Shown piece after piece: positions 50,998-58,830 of a stretch of DNA of 64,000 nt (positions within the stretch are counted from its first letter, which is position 1; each line of letters starts with the position of its first letter). This DNA comes from Streptosporangium saharense. GTDB taxonomy: Bacteria > Actinomycetota > Actinomycetes > Streptosporangiales > Streptosporangiaceae. The position numbers and the translations under genes are program-made. The notes below the pieces were generated by a model, which saw only the letters and a list, made by a program, of their open reading frames with translations, made no database searches and was not told the DNA's origin. Where the stretch lies: the NCBI RefSeq assembly GCF_014203715.1, contig NZ_JACHJP010000003.1, forward strand, positions 248,001 to 312,000, written 5' to 3'.

Positions 50998-53040
50998 GTG
51001 TCAAAGGTGACGGACCTCGTCAAGCGCCTCTTCATCGGGCGCGCGCTGCGCAGCACGCAGTTACATGAGCAATTGCTCCCCAAGCGCATCGCGCTGCCTG
51101 TTTTCGCGAGTGACGCCCTCTCCTCGGTCGCCTACGCGCCGCAGGAGATTCTCGTCATCCTTTCCATAGCCGGACTTTCGTTCTACCACTTTGCGCCCTG
51201 GGTCGCCATCGCGGTCGTCCTGGTGATGCTCACGGTGGTCGCGTCCTACCGGCAGAACGTGCACGCCTACCCCAGCGGGGGCGGCGACTACGAGGTGGCG
51301 ACGGTCAACCTGGGGCCCAACGCCGGTCTCACCGTGGCCAGCGCCCTCATGGTCGACTACGTGCTGACCGTCGCGGTCTCCGTGGCCAACGGCGTGGACT
51401 ACGTCGGCGCGACAGTGCCCTACGTCGCCGAGCACAAGCCGATGGTCGCCATCGTCATCGTCGTGCTGCTCACGCTGGTCAACCTGCGCGGCATCCGCGA
51501 GTCCGGGGTGGCGTTCGCGATCCCCACCTACGCCTTCATGATCTCGGTCATCGGCCTGGTCGCCTGGGGCGGCTTCCGGCTGCTGGTCCTGGGCGACGAA
51601 CTGCACGCGCCGACCGCCGACTACCAGATCGTCGCCGAGCAGGGCGACCTGACCTCGCTGGCCGCTGCCTTCCTGATCCTGCGGGCCTTCTCCTCGGGCT
51701 GCGCGGCGCTGACCGGCGTCGAGGCGATCAGCAACGGCGTGCCCGCCTTCCGCAAGCCGAAGAGCAAGAACGCCGCGACGACCCTGCTGATGATGGGCCT
51801 GATCGCGGTCACGATGTTCGTGGGCATCATCGCGCTCGGCCTGGCCTCCGGCGTCAAACTCGCCGACCCGGCCACGGCCGCCCGCGACGTGCTCATCAAC
51901 GGCAGGCCCGCGGGACCCGACTACTACCAGCAGCCGATCATCGCCCAGGTCGCCGACGCGGTCTTCGGCAACGGCTCGCTGTTCTTCATCGCGATCGCCG
52001 CGGTGACGGCCCTCATCCTGTTCCTCGCGGCGAACACGGCCTTCAACGGCTTCCCCGTGCTCGGCTCCATCCTGGCCCAGGACCGCTACCTGCCCCGTCA
52101 GCTACACACCAGGGGCGACCGGCTTGCCTTCTCCAACGGCATCGTCATCCTGGCCGCGGGTGCCTGCCTGCTGCTGTGGGGGTTCCAGGCGGACGTCAGC
52201 CGCCTGCTCAACCTCTACATCGTCGGTGTCTTCGTCTCGTTCACGCTGAGCCAGATCGGCATGGTCAGGCACTGGACCAGACACCTGAGGACCGAGACCG
52301 CCCCGAAGTCCAGGGCGCAGATGAAGCGCTCGCGGATCATCAACTTCTTCGGCGCCGTCATGACCGGCGTGGTGCTGGTGGTCGTGCTGCTGACCAAGTT
52401 CACCCACGGCGCCTGGATCGTCTGCGTGGCCATGCCGACGCTGTTCCTGATCATGAAGGGCATCCACCGCCACTACGAGAACGTGGCCGCCGAACTCGCG
52501 GTTGACGACGAGCTCCAGGTGGACGAGTCGATGCTGCCCGCCCGCAACCACGCCATCGTCCTGGTCTCCAAGATCCACAAGCCCACGCTGCGCGCGCTCA
52601 GCTACGCCAGGGCGACCCGGCCCTCGACGCTGGAGGCCGTCACGGTCGGCGTCGAGGGGGAGGAGGCGCGGGCCCTGCAGGAGGAGTGGGAGCGCAGGGG
52701 CATCCCGGTCCCGCTGAAGATGCTGGACTCGCCCTACCGGGAGATCACCCGGCCGATCCTGGAGTATGTCAAGTCGCTGCGCCGCCGTTCGCCCCGTGAC
52801 GTGGTGACCGTCTACATCCCCGAGTACGTCGTCGGCCGCTGGTGGGAGCACCTGCTGCACAACCAGAGCGCGCTGCGGCTCAAGGGGCGCCTGCTCTTCC
52901 AGCCGGGCGTGATGGTCACCAGCGTGCCCTGGCAGCTGCACTCCTCCGACCGGCTCAGGGGCCGTCCCGAGCCCGCCGCCCCCGGCGCGGTCCGCCGTCC
53001 CCGCCACGAGATGGCTCGGGACCGGAGCCCGAAGGCATAA
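50998..53040 (+). CDS. APC-superfamily amino acid/potassium-type permease, 680 aa
   Basis: Begins KVTDLVKRLFIGRALRSTQL. Twelve membrane segments run from residue 35 to about 470, with APC motifs SDALSSVAYAPQEILVIL, YPSGGGDYEVATVNLG, RAFSSGCAALTGVEAISNGVPAF and ANTAFNGFPVLGSILAQDRY. A cytosolic tail of about 200 residues (HAIVLVSKIHKPTLRALSYA, RGIPVPLKMLDSPYREITRP) is USP-like and may respond to cellular signals. The position beside ceoBC suggests K+ import, as for KimA-like APC proteins, rather than amino acids. That is inference. Confidence 0.87.
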   Translation: MSKVTDLVKRLFIGRALRSTQLHEQLLPKRIALPVFASDALSSVAYAPQEILVILSIAGLSFYHFAPWVAIAVVLVMLTVVASYRQNVHAYPSGGGDYEVATVNLGPNAGLTVASALMVDYVLTVAVSVANGVDYVGATVPYVAEHKPMVAIVIVVLLTLVNLRGIRESGVAFAIPTYAFMISVIGLVAWGGFRLLVLGDELHAPTADYQIVAEQGDLTSLAAAFLILRAFSSGCAALTGVEAISNGVPAFRKPKSKNAATTLLMMGLIAVTMFVGIIALGLASGVKLADPATAARDVLINGRPAGPDYYQQPIIAQVADAVFGNGSLFFIAIAAVTALILFLAANTAFNGFPVLGSILAQDRYLPRQLHTRGDRLAFSNGIVILAAGACLLLWGFQADVSRLLNLYIVGVFVSFTLSQIGMVRHWTRHLRTETAPKSRAQMKRSRIINFFGAVMTGVVLVVVLLTKFTHGAWIVCVAMPTLFLIMKGIHRHYENVAAELAVDDELQVDESMLPARNHAIVLVSKIHKPTLRALSYARATRPSTLEAVTVGVEGEEARALQEEWERRGIPVPLKMLDSPYREITRPILEYVKSLRRRSPRDVVTVYIPEYVVGRWWEHLLHNQSALRLKGRLLFQPGVMVTSVPWQLHSSDRLRGRPEPAAPGAVRRPRHEMARDRSPKA

Positions 53041-53096
53041 CCTTTCGTATGACTCGTGATCACGAGGAGGCCGGACCGACGAAGAGACCTGGGGGC

Positions 53097-54350
53097 GTGA
53101 CGATGGCGATCGAACTGACGGTGGGACCCGTCGCGCACGGTGGCTGGTGCGTCGCGCGCCACGAAGGACGGGTCGTTTTCGTACGGCACGCGCTCCCCGG
53201 TGAGCGTGTCCTCGCCGAGGTCACCGAGGAGACCACCCGGTTCCTGCGGGCCGACGCGGTCGAGATCCTCGACCCCTCCCCGGACCGGGTGACCCCGCCC
53301 TGCCCGTTCGCGGGCCCCGGCCGCTGCGGGGGCTGCGACTGGCAGCACGTCTCCCTCGACGCCCAGCGCCTGCTGAAGACCGACGTGGTCGCCGAACAGT
53401 TGGGACGGCTCGCCGGGATCGAGTGGAAGGGCGTCGTCGAGGAGGTTCCCGGCGCCCCCGACGGGCTCGGCTGGCGCACCCGCGTCCAGTTCGCCGTCGA
53501 CCGCGACGGCGTCCTCGGCCTGCGGCGCCACCGTTCCCACGACATCGAGCCGATCGACGCCTGCCTGATCGCCCACCCCGAGGTGGAGAACGTCGGGGTG
53601 GAGGTCATGAACTGGCGCAACGCCTCCTCTGTCGAGGTCATCGCCTCCAACACCGGGGACCAGGCAGTCGTGATCGCCCCGAGGCCGCGCCGTACGGTCG
53701 CGGTGCCCGACATCGACACGAGCGTGGCCGTCTTCGTGGACGAGGGCGGCGGCAGGAGCCGGGTCGTCCACGGCCGCAACCACCTCGTCGAGCGGGTCGG
53801 CGACCGCGACTTCCAGGTCACGGGCAGCGGCTTCTGGCAGGTCCACCCCGGCGCCGCCAAGACCCTGCTCGACACGGTCATGGAGTTCGCCGCCCCGAGG
53901 CCCGGGGAGTGGGCCCTCGACCTCTACTGCGGGGTCGGCCTGTTCGCCGCGGGCCTGGCCGAGGCGGTCGGCCCCGAGGGCGCGGTCTTCGGCGTCGAGT
54001 CCGAGTCGGTGGCCGTGCGCGACGCCGAACGCAACCTCCGCGACCTGCCCCAGGCCCGCTTCGCCAGGGGCCGGGTGGAGAACGCCCTCGACCGCTTCGG
54101 CATCGAGCGCGCAGACCTGGTCGTCGTCGACCCGCCCCGCGCCGGTCTCGGCCGTGACGTCGTCGAGAGCCTCACCGCCCTCGGGGCGACCCGGATCGTC
54201 TACGTCTCCTGCGACCCGGCGACCATGGCCCGCGACCTGGCCTGGTTCGGCGACCGCTCCTACCAACTGTCCGACCTGCGCGCCTTCGACGCCTTCCCGA
54301 TGACCCACCACGTGGAGTGCGTCGCCCTGCTGACCAACGCGGTGAGTTAG
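53097..54350 (+). CDS. TRAM-domain class I RNA (uracil-5-)-methyltransferase, RumA/RlmD-like
   Basis: N-terminal TRAM domain (LTVGPVAHGGWCVARHEGRV, FVRHALPGERVLAEV). Cys cluster PCPFAGPGRCGGCDWQH typical of the [4Fe-4S] site, SAM motif LDLYCGVGLFAAGLAEAVG, VDPPRAGLG and catalytic Cys in VYVSCDPATMARDL. It methylates uridine in rRNA or tRNA. The exact target is unknown. GTG 53097 and ATG 53103 are the likely starts; ATG 53049 is a longer option. Rv2689c holds the same position. Confidence 0.9.
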   Translation: MTMAIELTVGPVAHGGWCVARHEGRVVFVRHALPGERVLAEVTEETTRFLRADAVEILDPSPDRVTPPCPFAGPGRCGGCDWQHVSLDAQRLLKTDVVAEQLGRLAGIEWKGVVEEVPGAPDGLGWRTRVQFAVDRDGVLGLRRHRSHDIEPIDACLIAHPEVENVGVEVMNWRNASSVEVIASNTGDQAVVIAPRPRRTVAVPDIDTSVAVFVDEGGGRSRVVHGRNHLVERVGDRDFQVTGSGFWQVHPGAAKTLLDTVMEFAAPRPGEWALDLYCGVGLFAAGLAEAVGPEGAVFGVESESVAVRDAERNLRDLPQARFARGRVENALDRFGIERADLVVVDPPRAGLGRDVVESLTALGATRIVYVSCDPATMARDLAWFGDRSYQLSDLRAFDAFPMTHHVECVALLTNAVS

Positions 54351-54351
54351 G

Positions 54352-54378
54352 CGCCCCCGCCGGGAAAGGGCGGGGGCG
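54352..54378. terminator. GC-rich hairpin terminator
   Basis: CGCCCCCGCC and GGCGGGGGCG form a perfect 10-bp stem around GGGAAAG. It lies between the methyltransferase gene and the small minus-strand gene. Confidence 0.75.
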
Positions 54379-54387
54379 GCGGCGTGC

Positions 54388-54498
54388 TCAGCGGGCGGCC
54401 ACCTGCGGTGACCGGATCACGTTCGCGCTGTGCGCGGGTCCGGCGACCATCAGCAGGACCGCGACGATTCCCAGGACGGACAGAACACGGCGGATCAT
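54388..54498 (-). CDS. Tiny secreted peptide, 36 aa
   Basis: MIRRVLSVLGIVAVLLMVAG is a textbook signal peptide ending PAHSA, leaving about 12 residues (NVIRSPQVAAR). GGGAG lies 4 nt before the ATG. Could be a peptide signal or a translated leader of the neighbouring secreted protein gene. It is small, so coding status is moderate, but signal sequence plus ribosome-binding site argue for it. Confidence 0.5.
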   Translation of the reverse strand: MIRRVLSVLGIVAVLLMVAGPAHSANVIRSPQVAAR

Positions 54499-54575
54499 GG
54501 GACTCCCATCGACGAGGGACGGATCACCCGCAGTGTGCACGGTTCCCGCCCGGTCGCCCATGGCAGGCAGTGCCG

Positions 54576-54878
54576 TCAGTCGTACAGGGTGGTGCTCCGG
54601 TACCACACCGTGCCCGGGAAGTTGACCGACGACGTCTCGCCCACCCCCACCCGGGGGCCGGTCATGGCGACCCATCCCACCGCGGGGTTCACGTGCACGC
54701 CGCTCACGTAGACGGCCTGCGTGCCCGTGCCGCCGGTGCACCTGCTGTGGGCGACGTATCCCTCCTGCCAGGTGGTGCAGCCCGTCAGGGTGGCGTGGGC
54801 GGGGGAGGCGGTGCCCACCAGCAACGAGGCGGTGAGCAGGGCGGTGGCGGATATGGCCGTGGTCCGGCTTGTTCTCAC
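54576..54878 (-). CDS. Small secreted protein, 100 aa
   Basis: Signal peptide residues 1-29 (TTAISATALLTASLLVGTAS, PAHA), then a mature domain of about 70 aa with two cysteines that can pair (LTGCTTWQEGYVAHSRCTGG) and a beta-rich end (VYVSGVHVNPAVGWVAM, NFPGTVWYRSTTLYD). GTG start with GGAGGAA upstream. Similar secreted proteins of unknown role occur in actinobacteria. About 80 bp separate it from the tiny peptide gene, same strand. Confidence 0.8.
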   Translation of the reverse strand: MRTSRTTAISATALLTASLLVGTASPAHATLTGCTTWQEGYVAHSRCTGGTGTQAVYVSGVHVNPAVGWVAMTGPRVGVGETSSVNFPGTVWYRSTTLYD

Positions 54879-54994
54879 GTGCGGTTCCTCCGGGTCCGAA
54901 GGTTTCAGGTAAGAAACTTTCCAGATCGGACGATACCCGCAGAGGAAGCCGCGTCAAGAGCCGGTCGTGAGGGAGGCTCGGGAGCTGAGCGCCA

Positions 54995-55029
54995 GTAGGC
55001 CCATGGGGCCTACCTGGAATCGAACCAGG
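54995..55029 (-). other. Orphan tRNA-like 3' end (T-arm) with hairpin
   Basis: Read on the minus strand, CCTGG-TTCGATT-CCAGG is a full T-arm with consensus loop, followed by TAGGCCC and CA like an acceptor strand. No matching 5' acceptor, D-arm or anticodon arm lies upstream. GTAGGCCC/GGGCCTAC (54995-55013) adds an 8-bp hairpin. Could be an att-site scar of an integrated element or a terminator. Confidence 0.45.
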
Positions 55030-55031
55030 AA

Positions 55032-55126
55032 GAAGGAAGCCCTCGAATGGCCTCACGACCGGGGGCGAGGAGAGCGGGGAGACTACCGGGAAAAGGTGTG
55101 TGAGAAGGAAGTCCCCTCATGGCCTC
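55032..55126. repeat. Direct repeat pair
   Basis: GAAGGAAG-CCCTCGAATGGCCTC (55032-55054) recurs as GAAGGAAG-TCCCCTCATGGCCTC (55104-55126) with few differences. It lies beside the T-arm in the 3' region of the TerD-like gene. Confidence 0.6.
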
Positions 55127-55141
55127 GCGGCCCCAACCGTA

Positions 55142-57268
55142 TCAGGCGGGGATCACCTCGTGCAGGGTCGCCGGGGTGAGCACCCGGGCGCCGGGCGGCG
55201 CGGCCGAGGCGTCGAACCCGAGGTAGGTGACGTGCTCCTCCGACGACTCCTTCGCGCGCCACAGCTCGACCAGGTGACGCACGCGCAGGTAGTCGCGCTC
55301 CACGATCGAGCGCACCAGCAGGGAGGTGGTGAGCCGGTTGGTCTCGACCTGGTTGAACCGGGGATACCCCTGCAGGTACAGGTGCAGCCACTTCACCCGC
55401 CAGCGGTCGTCGTCACCGCGCAGGAAGACGAGCGGCAGGGCGATCTGCCCGGAGCCGCGCAGGTCCGACTTCATCCGCACGGTCCGTGGCTCGAACGGCA
55501 TGCCCTCCTGCTCGGCGTCCCTGGTCATGTAGCCGAAGAACGCCTCGGCCGCCTCGTTGAACCGCTCCCCGCAGAAGACGTTGACCTGGGGAATGACGAT
55601 CGGGTGGGTGGCGTCGGCGAGCCGGATGTTGACGAACTCCGAGGCGCCGTGGGGCGCGGGCGCCTCGACGAGGTCACCGGAGTACTGGGCGAAGCCGTTG
55701 GCGAGGTTCGTCCACGAGATGTGCTCGGGGGAACCGTAGAAGGCGTCGAGCATGAGCGCCGACAGGTCGTAGTCGGTGCGCTGCCCGGCCTCGCGCCAGT
55801 GGACGAAGAACCTGAGCAGCTCGCCGTCCACCGCCGACAGCGATCCCCTGGGCAGCATGCCGAACCCGGGGGAGACGGCCTTGGCGGACAGCGGCAGGGC
55901 GACATCCAGCATGTCGGGATCGACGATGAGTCGCCCGGGGTCGGGAAGCCGCCGGACGATCTCGGCGTCCAGTACGGCCAGCACCCGCGTCAGGACCTCC
56001 CTGGCGAGCGGCGGACGGACGTCGGGAGCCGTCCACGCCCTGGCCTGCCGGTTGACGAAGACGCGGCCCGCCGCGGGGGCGAGGCGGTTCTGCAGGTGCT
56101 CGCGCAGGGACAGCAGGACACGGCCTGAGGCGCCGGTGACCGCCCTCTCTGCGGCCTCCAGCACGACCCGCTCATCCGGCCCGGTCCGCAGCAGGTGGTC
56201 GAGACGGCGCAGCAGCGCCCCGGGCGACCTCTCCAGCAACCCGACGGCCTCGACCGTACGGCCCGCAGCCAGGGCGGCCTCGACCCGGCTGCCGGGTCCC
56301 TCGACCCGCAGGTCACCCCTGGCCACCTCGAAGACCCGGGCGGCACGCGGGAAGGCGGGGTGCTCGTGGGGGTGCAGCCGCTCCCCGAGCCGCTTCCACC
56401 GCTCCCGGTGGCGTGCCACGTCGCCGAGCCCGGCCTGGGTGGCCACGGAGTCGAGCGCCCGCAGCAGGGCCCGCCGCTCGGCGCGGCGGAACGAGCGGAA
56501 CTTTGTGGGTACGGCCAGCGTGACGTCGCCCCCGGACAGGCCGCAGGCGAGCCTGAGCACGTCGGTCACCGTGTCGACGAGGAGGGGAAGACCGGCGGCG
56601 AGCCGTACCTCGTTGAGGACCGCGCGGTTCTCCCGCACGGGAACGCGCTCGGGGTGGGCGGCGCCGGAGCTGGCGTGGAAGGAGGCCAGGGCGCGCAGCG
56701 CGACCAGGTCCTCGGCGGCCAGCGGCGCCTCGGAGCCCGCCAGCGAGAAGTACAGCTCCCGCGCCTCGGCCTCCAGGCTCCCGCCGAGTTCGAGCACGGT
56801 AACCCGGTCCCCGGCGAGCGGGACCAGCTCGGCGTGGACGGCGAGCAGGTCGGCGTGCGTGTGCCCGTAGCGGCCGTAGCCCGGCAGGTCCAGCAGGTTG
56901 AGCGCGGGCCCCTGGACACGGTCGGCGGCGACCGGGTCGAGCAGGGTCTCACGCAGCAGGCCCGCCCAGAACTCCAGGGTGTCGGGCACGTTCCTGGGGA
57001 AGTCGGCGAAGTAGACGTTGTGCTGGACGTGGTCGCCGACCAGCTCGCGGACGGCGGACAGGACCCGCACCCCGAGGTCGATCACGTCCCCGCCGGGCAG
57101 GCGCGACAGGCGTTCGAGCAGGTCCGCCGAGCAGGTGAACCCGACGCTCAGCAGGGCGGCGTCGAGCTGGCGGGCGGCCGTCTCCCCCCAGTCCGACGTG
57201 GCCTCGTGGAGAGCGTCGATGGGGACCCGAAGCCGTCTCGTGATGACGAGGCTTTCAAGATTGTCCAC
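55142..57268 (-). CDS. TerD-like stress protein of the MXAN_6230/SCO0854 type, 708 aa
   Basis: The large helical N-terminal part (MDNLESLVITRRLRVPIDAL, RELPVGDVIDLGVR-like segment LPGGDVIDLGVRVLSAVREL) and middle (KFRSFRRAERRALLRALDSV) precede a C-terminal TerD-like domain. That domain shows TDYDLSALMLDAFYGSPEHI, FAQYSGDLVEAPAPHGASEF, NIRLADATHPIVIPQVNVFC and GERFNEAAEAFFGYMTRD. TerD proteins bind calcium and act in tellurite/phage/stress responses. Family members often carry an N-terminal zinc (RING-like) part, not evident here. No other ter gene is nearby. Function inferred weakly. Confidence 0.7.
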   Translation of the reverse strand: MDNLESLVITRRLRVPIDALHEATSDWGETAARQLDAALLSVGFTCSADLLERLSRLPGGDVIDLGVRVLSAVRELVGDHVQHNVYFADFPRNVPDTLEFWAGLLRETLLDPVAADRVQGPALNLLDLPGYGRYGHTHADLLAVHAELVPLAGDRVTVLELGGSLEAEARELYFSLAGSEAPLAAEDLVALRALASFHASSGAAHPERVPVRENRAVLNEVRLAAGLPLLVDTVTDVLRLACGLSGGDVTLAVPTKFRSFRRAERRALLRALDSVATQAGLGDVARHRERWKRLGERLHPHEHPAFPRAARVFEVARGDLRVEGPGSRVEAALAAGRTVEAVGLLERSPGALLRRLDHLLRTGPDERVVLEAAERAVTGASGRVLLSLREHLQNRLAPAAGRVFVNRQARAWTAPDVRPPLAREVLTRVLAVLDAEIVRRLPDPGRLIVDPDMLDVALPLSAKAVSPGFGMLPRGSLSAVDGELLRFFVHWREAGQRTDYDLSALMLDAFYGSPEHISWTNLANGFAQYSGDLVEAPAPHGASEFVNIRLADATHPIVIPQVNVFCGERFNEAAEAFFGYMTRDAEQEGMPFEPRTVRMKSDLRGSGQIALPLVFLRGDDDRWRVKWLHLYLQGYPRFNQVETNRLTTSLLVRSIVERDYLRVRHLVELWRAKESSEEHVTYLGFDASAAPPGARVLTPATLHEVIPA

Positions 57269-57343
57269 GAGCGCACCCTATAGCCAGGGCAGATGGCGAC
57301 TCAGGGGATTTTCCGGGTTTTGCAGGGGATGAGGCGGTATGGC

Positions 57344-57919
57344 TCAGTCGGGTGGGCAGGCGTCCCGGGTGGACCTGGCGGTCGCGACGGCCTTCTGGAC
57401 GCGCTCCTCCTCGGCGGCGCCGAGCGTGGTGCGGATGACGTGCCCGCCGTACGGGGCGATGACGTCGATGGTCTCCTCGATGCCGGAGGTCAGCAGCAGG
57501 AACAGGGCGGCGCCGCCGGGGGGAAGATGCTCGCTCAGCTCCCTGACGAAGCCGGTGTCGAGGCTGTCGTTGTCGGCCTCCTTGATGGCCGCGCCGGTCC
57601 CGGCCCCGGCCAGCGCCGCCGTACCGGCTCCCAGGACGGTTCCCCCTGCCGCCGCCGCGGTGAGCCCGGCCGCGGCCAGGGCGATGCCGATGATCGGGCC
57701 CAGCGTGACCAGGCCGATCAGCGCTCCCGTGACCGCCCCCTCGACGGCGTAGGTCGAGGCCCTGTGGTGGGTGGGGTGCACGGCGACCCGGCCGTCCGCC
57801 CGGTGCTCGACCAGCTCGAGATCGGCCAGCCCGGGGCGGGGCTTCGATGACAGCAGCGCCCGCCTGGCCCGCAGCGCGTCGTCCAGGTGGGGGTAGGCGA
57901 CGGCGACGAGTTCGCTCAT
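57344..57919 (-). CDS. DUF1269-type membrane-associated protein, 191 aa
   Basis: MSELVAVAYPHLDDALRARR, then LELVEHRADGRVAVHPTHH, a glycine-rich hydrophobic hairpin (GALIGLVTLGPIIGIALAAAGLTAA / GAGTAALAGAGTGAAIK) and SEHLPPGGAALFLLLTSG with a helical C-terminus. This matches the DUF1269 family, predicted membrane-inserted or gas-vesicle-like proteins of unknown role. GGGAGGA precedes the ATG. Divergent promoters are not apparent. Confidence 0.8.
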   Translation of the reverse strand: MSELVAVAYPHLDDALRARRALLSSKPRPGLADLELVEHRADGRVAVHPTHHRASTYAVEGAVTGALIGLVTLGPIIGIALAAAGLTAAAAGGTVLGAGTAALAGAGTGAAIKEADNDSLDTGFVRELSEHLPPGGAALFLLLTSGIEETIDVIAPYGGHVIRTTLGAAEEERVQKAVATARSTRDACPPD

Positions 57920-58017
57920 GGTTCCTCCCGACAGGCCGGTTCCCTGGAGCGATTCCCGCCACCGGCCCGTGCCGTCCCTCCCGGCGGCATGTTTGCGGGA
58001 ACTTTGCCCGGTCCGGC

Positions 58018-58767
58018 TCACTCTCGTGCGGTACGGCCGAGCCGTTCCTCAAGCCGTTCCAGCCGCTGGACGAAGGGCCGCAGCTCCTGACGCACGGTCT
58101 CGGTGAGGGGGTCGGTATCCACGCTCCGGTGCTGTGCCCTGAGGTGGACGTAGCCCGCGAGCGCGGCGGTGACGGCGCGGCGGGTCAGCCTCGGTTCGGC
58201 GCCGAGCCCCCGCAGGACGCGTCCCGCCGTCCCCTCCGGCTCCGCGACCAGGCCGAGGAGCAGGTGCTCGCACCCGACGTAGTTGTGCCCGAGCGCGACG
58301 GCCTCGGTGACGGTCAGTTCGAGGGCCGCCGCGGCGGGCCCGCCGAAACGCGCGGGAGCGGTGGGCATGGTGGAGGTGGCAGGGGTGGCGTCGCTCCGGC
58401 CCAGGGCGTCCAGCTCCCGCCGTACCTGCCCGGGATCGACCTCGACGGCGCGCAGGACGTGCAGGGCCAGGTTGGTGCCCTCGGCGAGCAGACCGCCCAG
58501 CAGGTGCTCGGTGCCGACCTCGGCCGCCCCGCCCGCGCGGGCCTCCTCGATCGCGAGGCTCATCGCCGTACGGGCCCGCTGGGTGAAGCTCGCGAAACGG
58601 GCGTCGGAACCGTCGAGCCCCGGGGAGCCGAGCCCGGTCTCCCTGATGGCGGTGATGCGCCGTACTGCCTGCTCCAGGGCGCGCTGGCACACGGCGGAGA
58701 CCGGGACCCCGGCCGCCTTCACCGCCTCGGCCAGCTCGTCGGGCAGATACACGTTGATCTTCGGCAT
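58018..58767 (-). CDS. Ribbon-helix-helix/Clp N-domain fusion protein, 249 aa
   Basis: Residues 1-40 (MPKINVYLPDELAEAVKAAG, VCQRALEQAVRRITAIRET) are a ribbon-helix-helix DNA-binding motif as in antitoxins. Residues 58-205 contain two Clp_N repeats (FTQRARTAMSLAIEEARAGG, EVGTEHLLGGLLAEG; VTEAVALGHNYVGCEHLLLG). No AAA+ ATPase or protease domain follows. From family knowledge, Clp_N domains bind adaptors or substrates, so a repressor that senses proteotoxic stress is an inference. The ATG is preceded by GGGGAGA. See the promoter/operator upstream. Confidence 0.85.
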   Translation of the reverse strand: MPKINVYLPDELAEAVKAAGVPVSAVCQRALEQAVRRITAIRETGLGSPGLDGSDARFASFTQRARTAMSLAIEEARAGGAAEVGTEHLLGGLLAEGTNLALHVLRAVEVDPGQVRRELDALGRSDATPATSTMPTAPARFGGPAAAALELTVTEAVALGHNYVGCEHLLLGLVAEPEGTAGRVLRGLGAEPRLTRRAVTAALAGYVHLRAQHRSVDTDPLTETVRQELRPFVQRLERLEERLGRTARE

Positions 58768-58801
58768 GTCTCCCCTGTGGGCTCGACGAGGCTGCGGCGC
58801 A

Positions 58802-58830
58802 TGTATAACCCCATGTGGGGTGTCTGTCTA
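58802..58830 (-). promoter_or_regulatory. Sigma-70-type promoter with embedded palindromic operator
   Basis: On the minus strand TAGACA (-35, 58825-58830), a 17-bp spacer and TATACA (-10, 58802-58807). The spacer contains the perfect palindrome ACCCCACATGGGGT (58808-58821). Transcription would start near 58795 and read into the RHH-ClpN gene, whose DNA-binding domain may bind it. Confidence 0.75.

Noticed and set aside
54995..55130. Complete tRNA gene
   Set aside because: Only the T-arm and acceptor-like end are present. No 5' acceptor strand, D-arm or anticodon arm lies at the needed distance.
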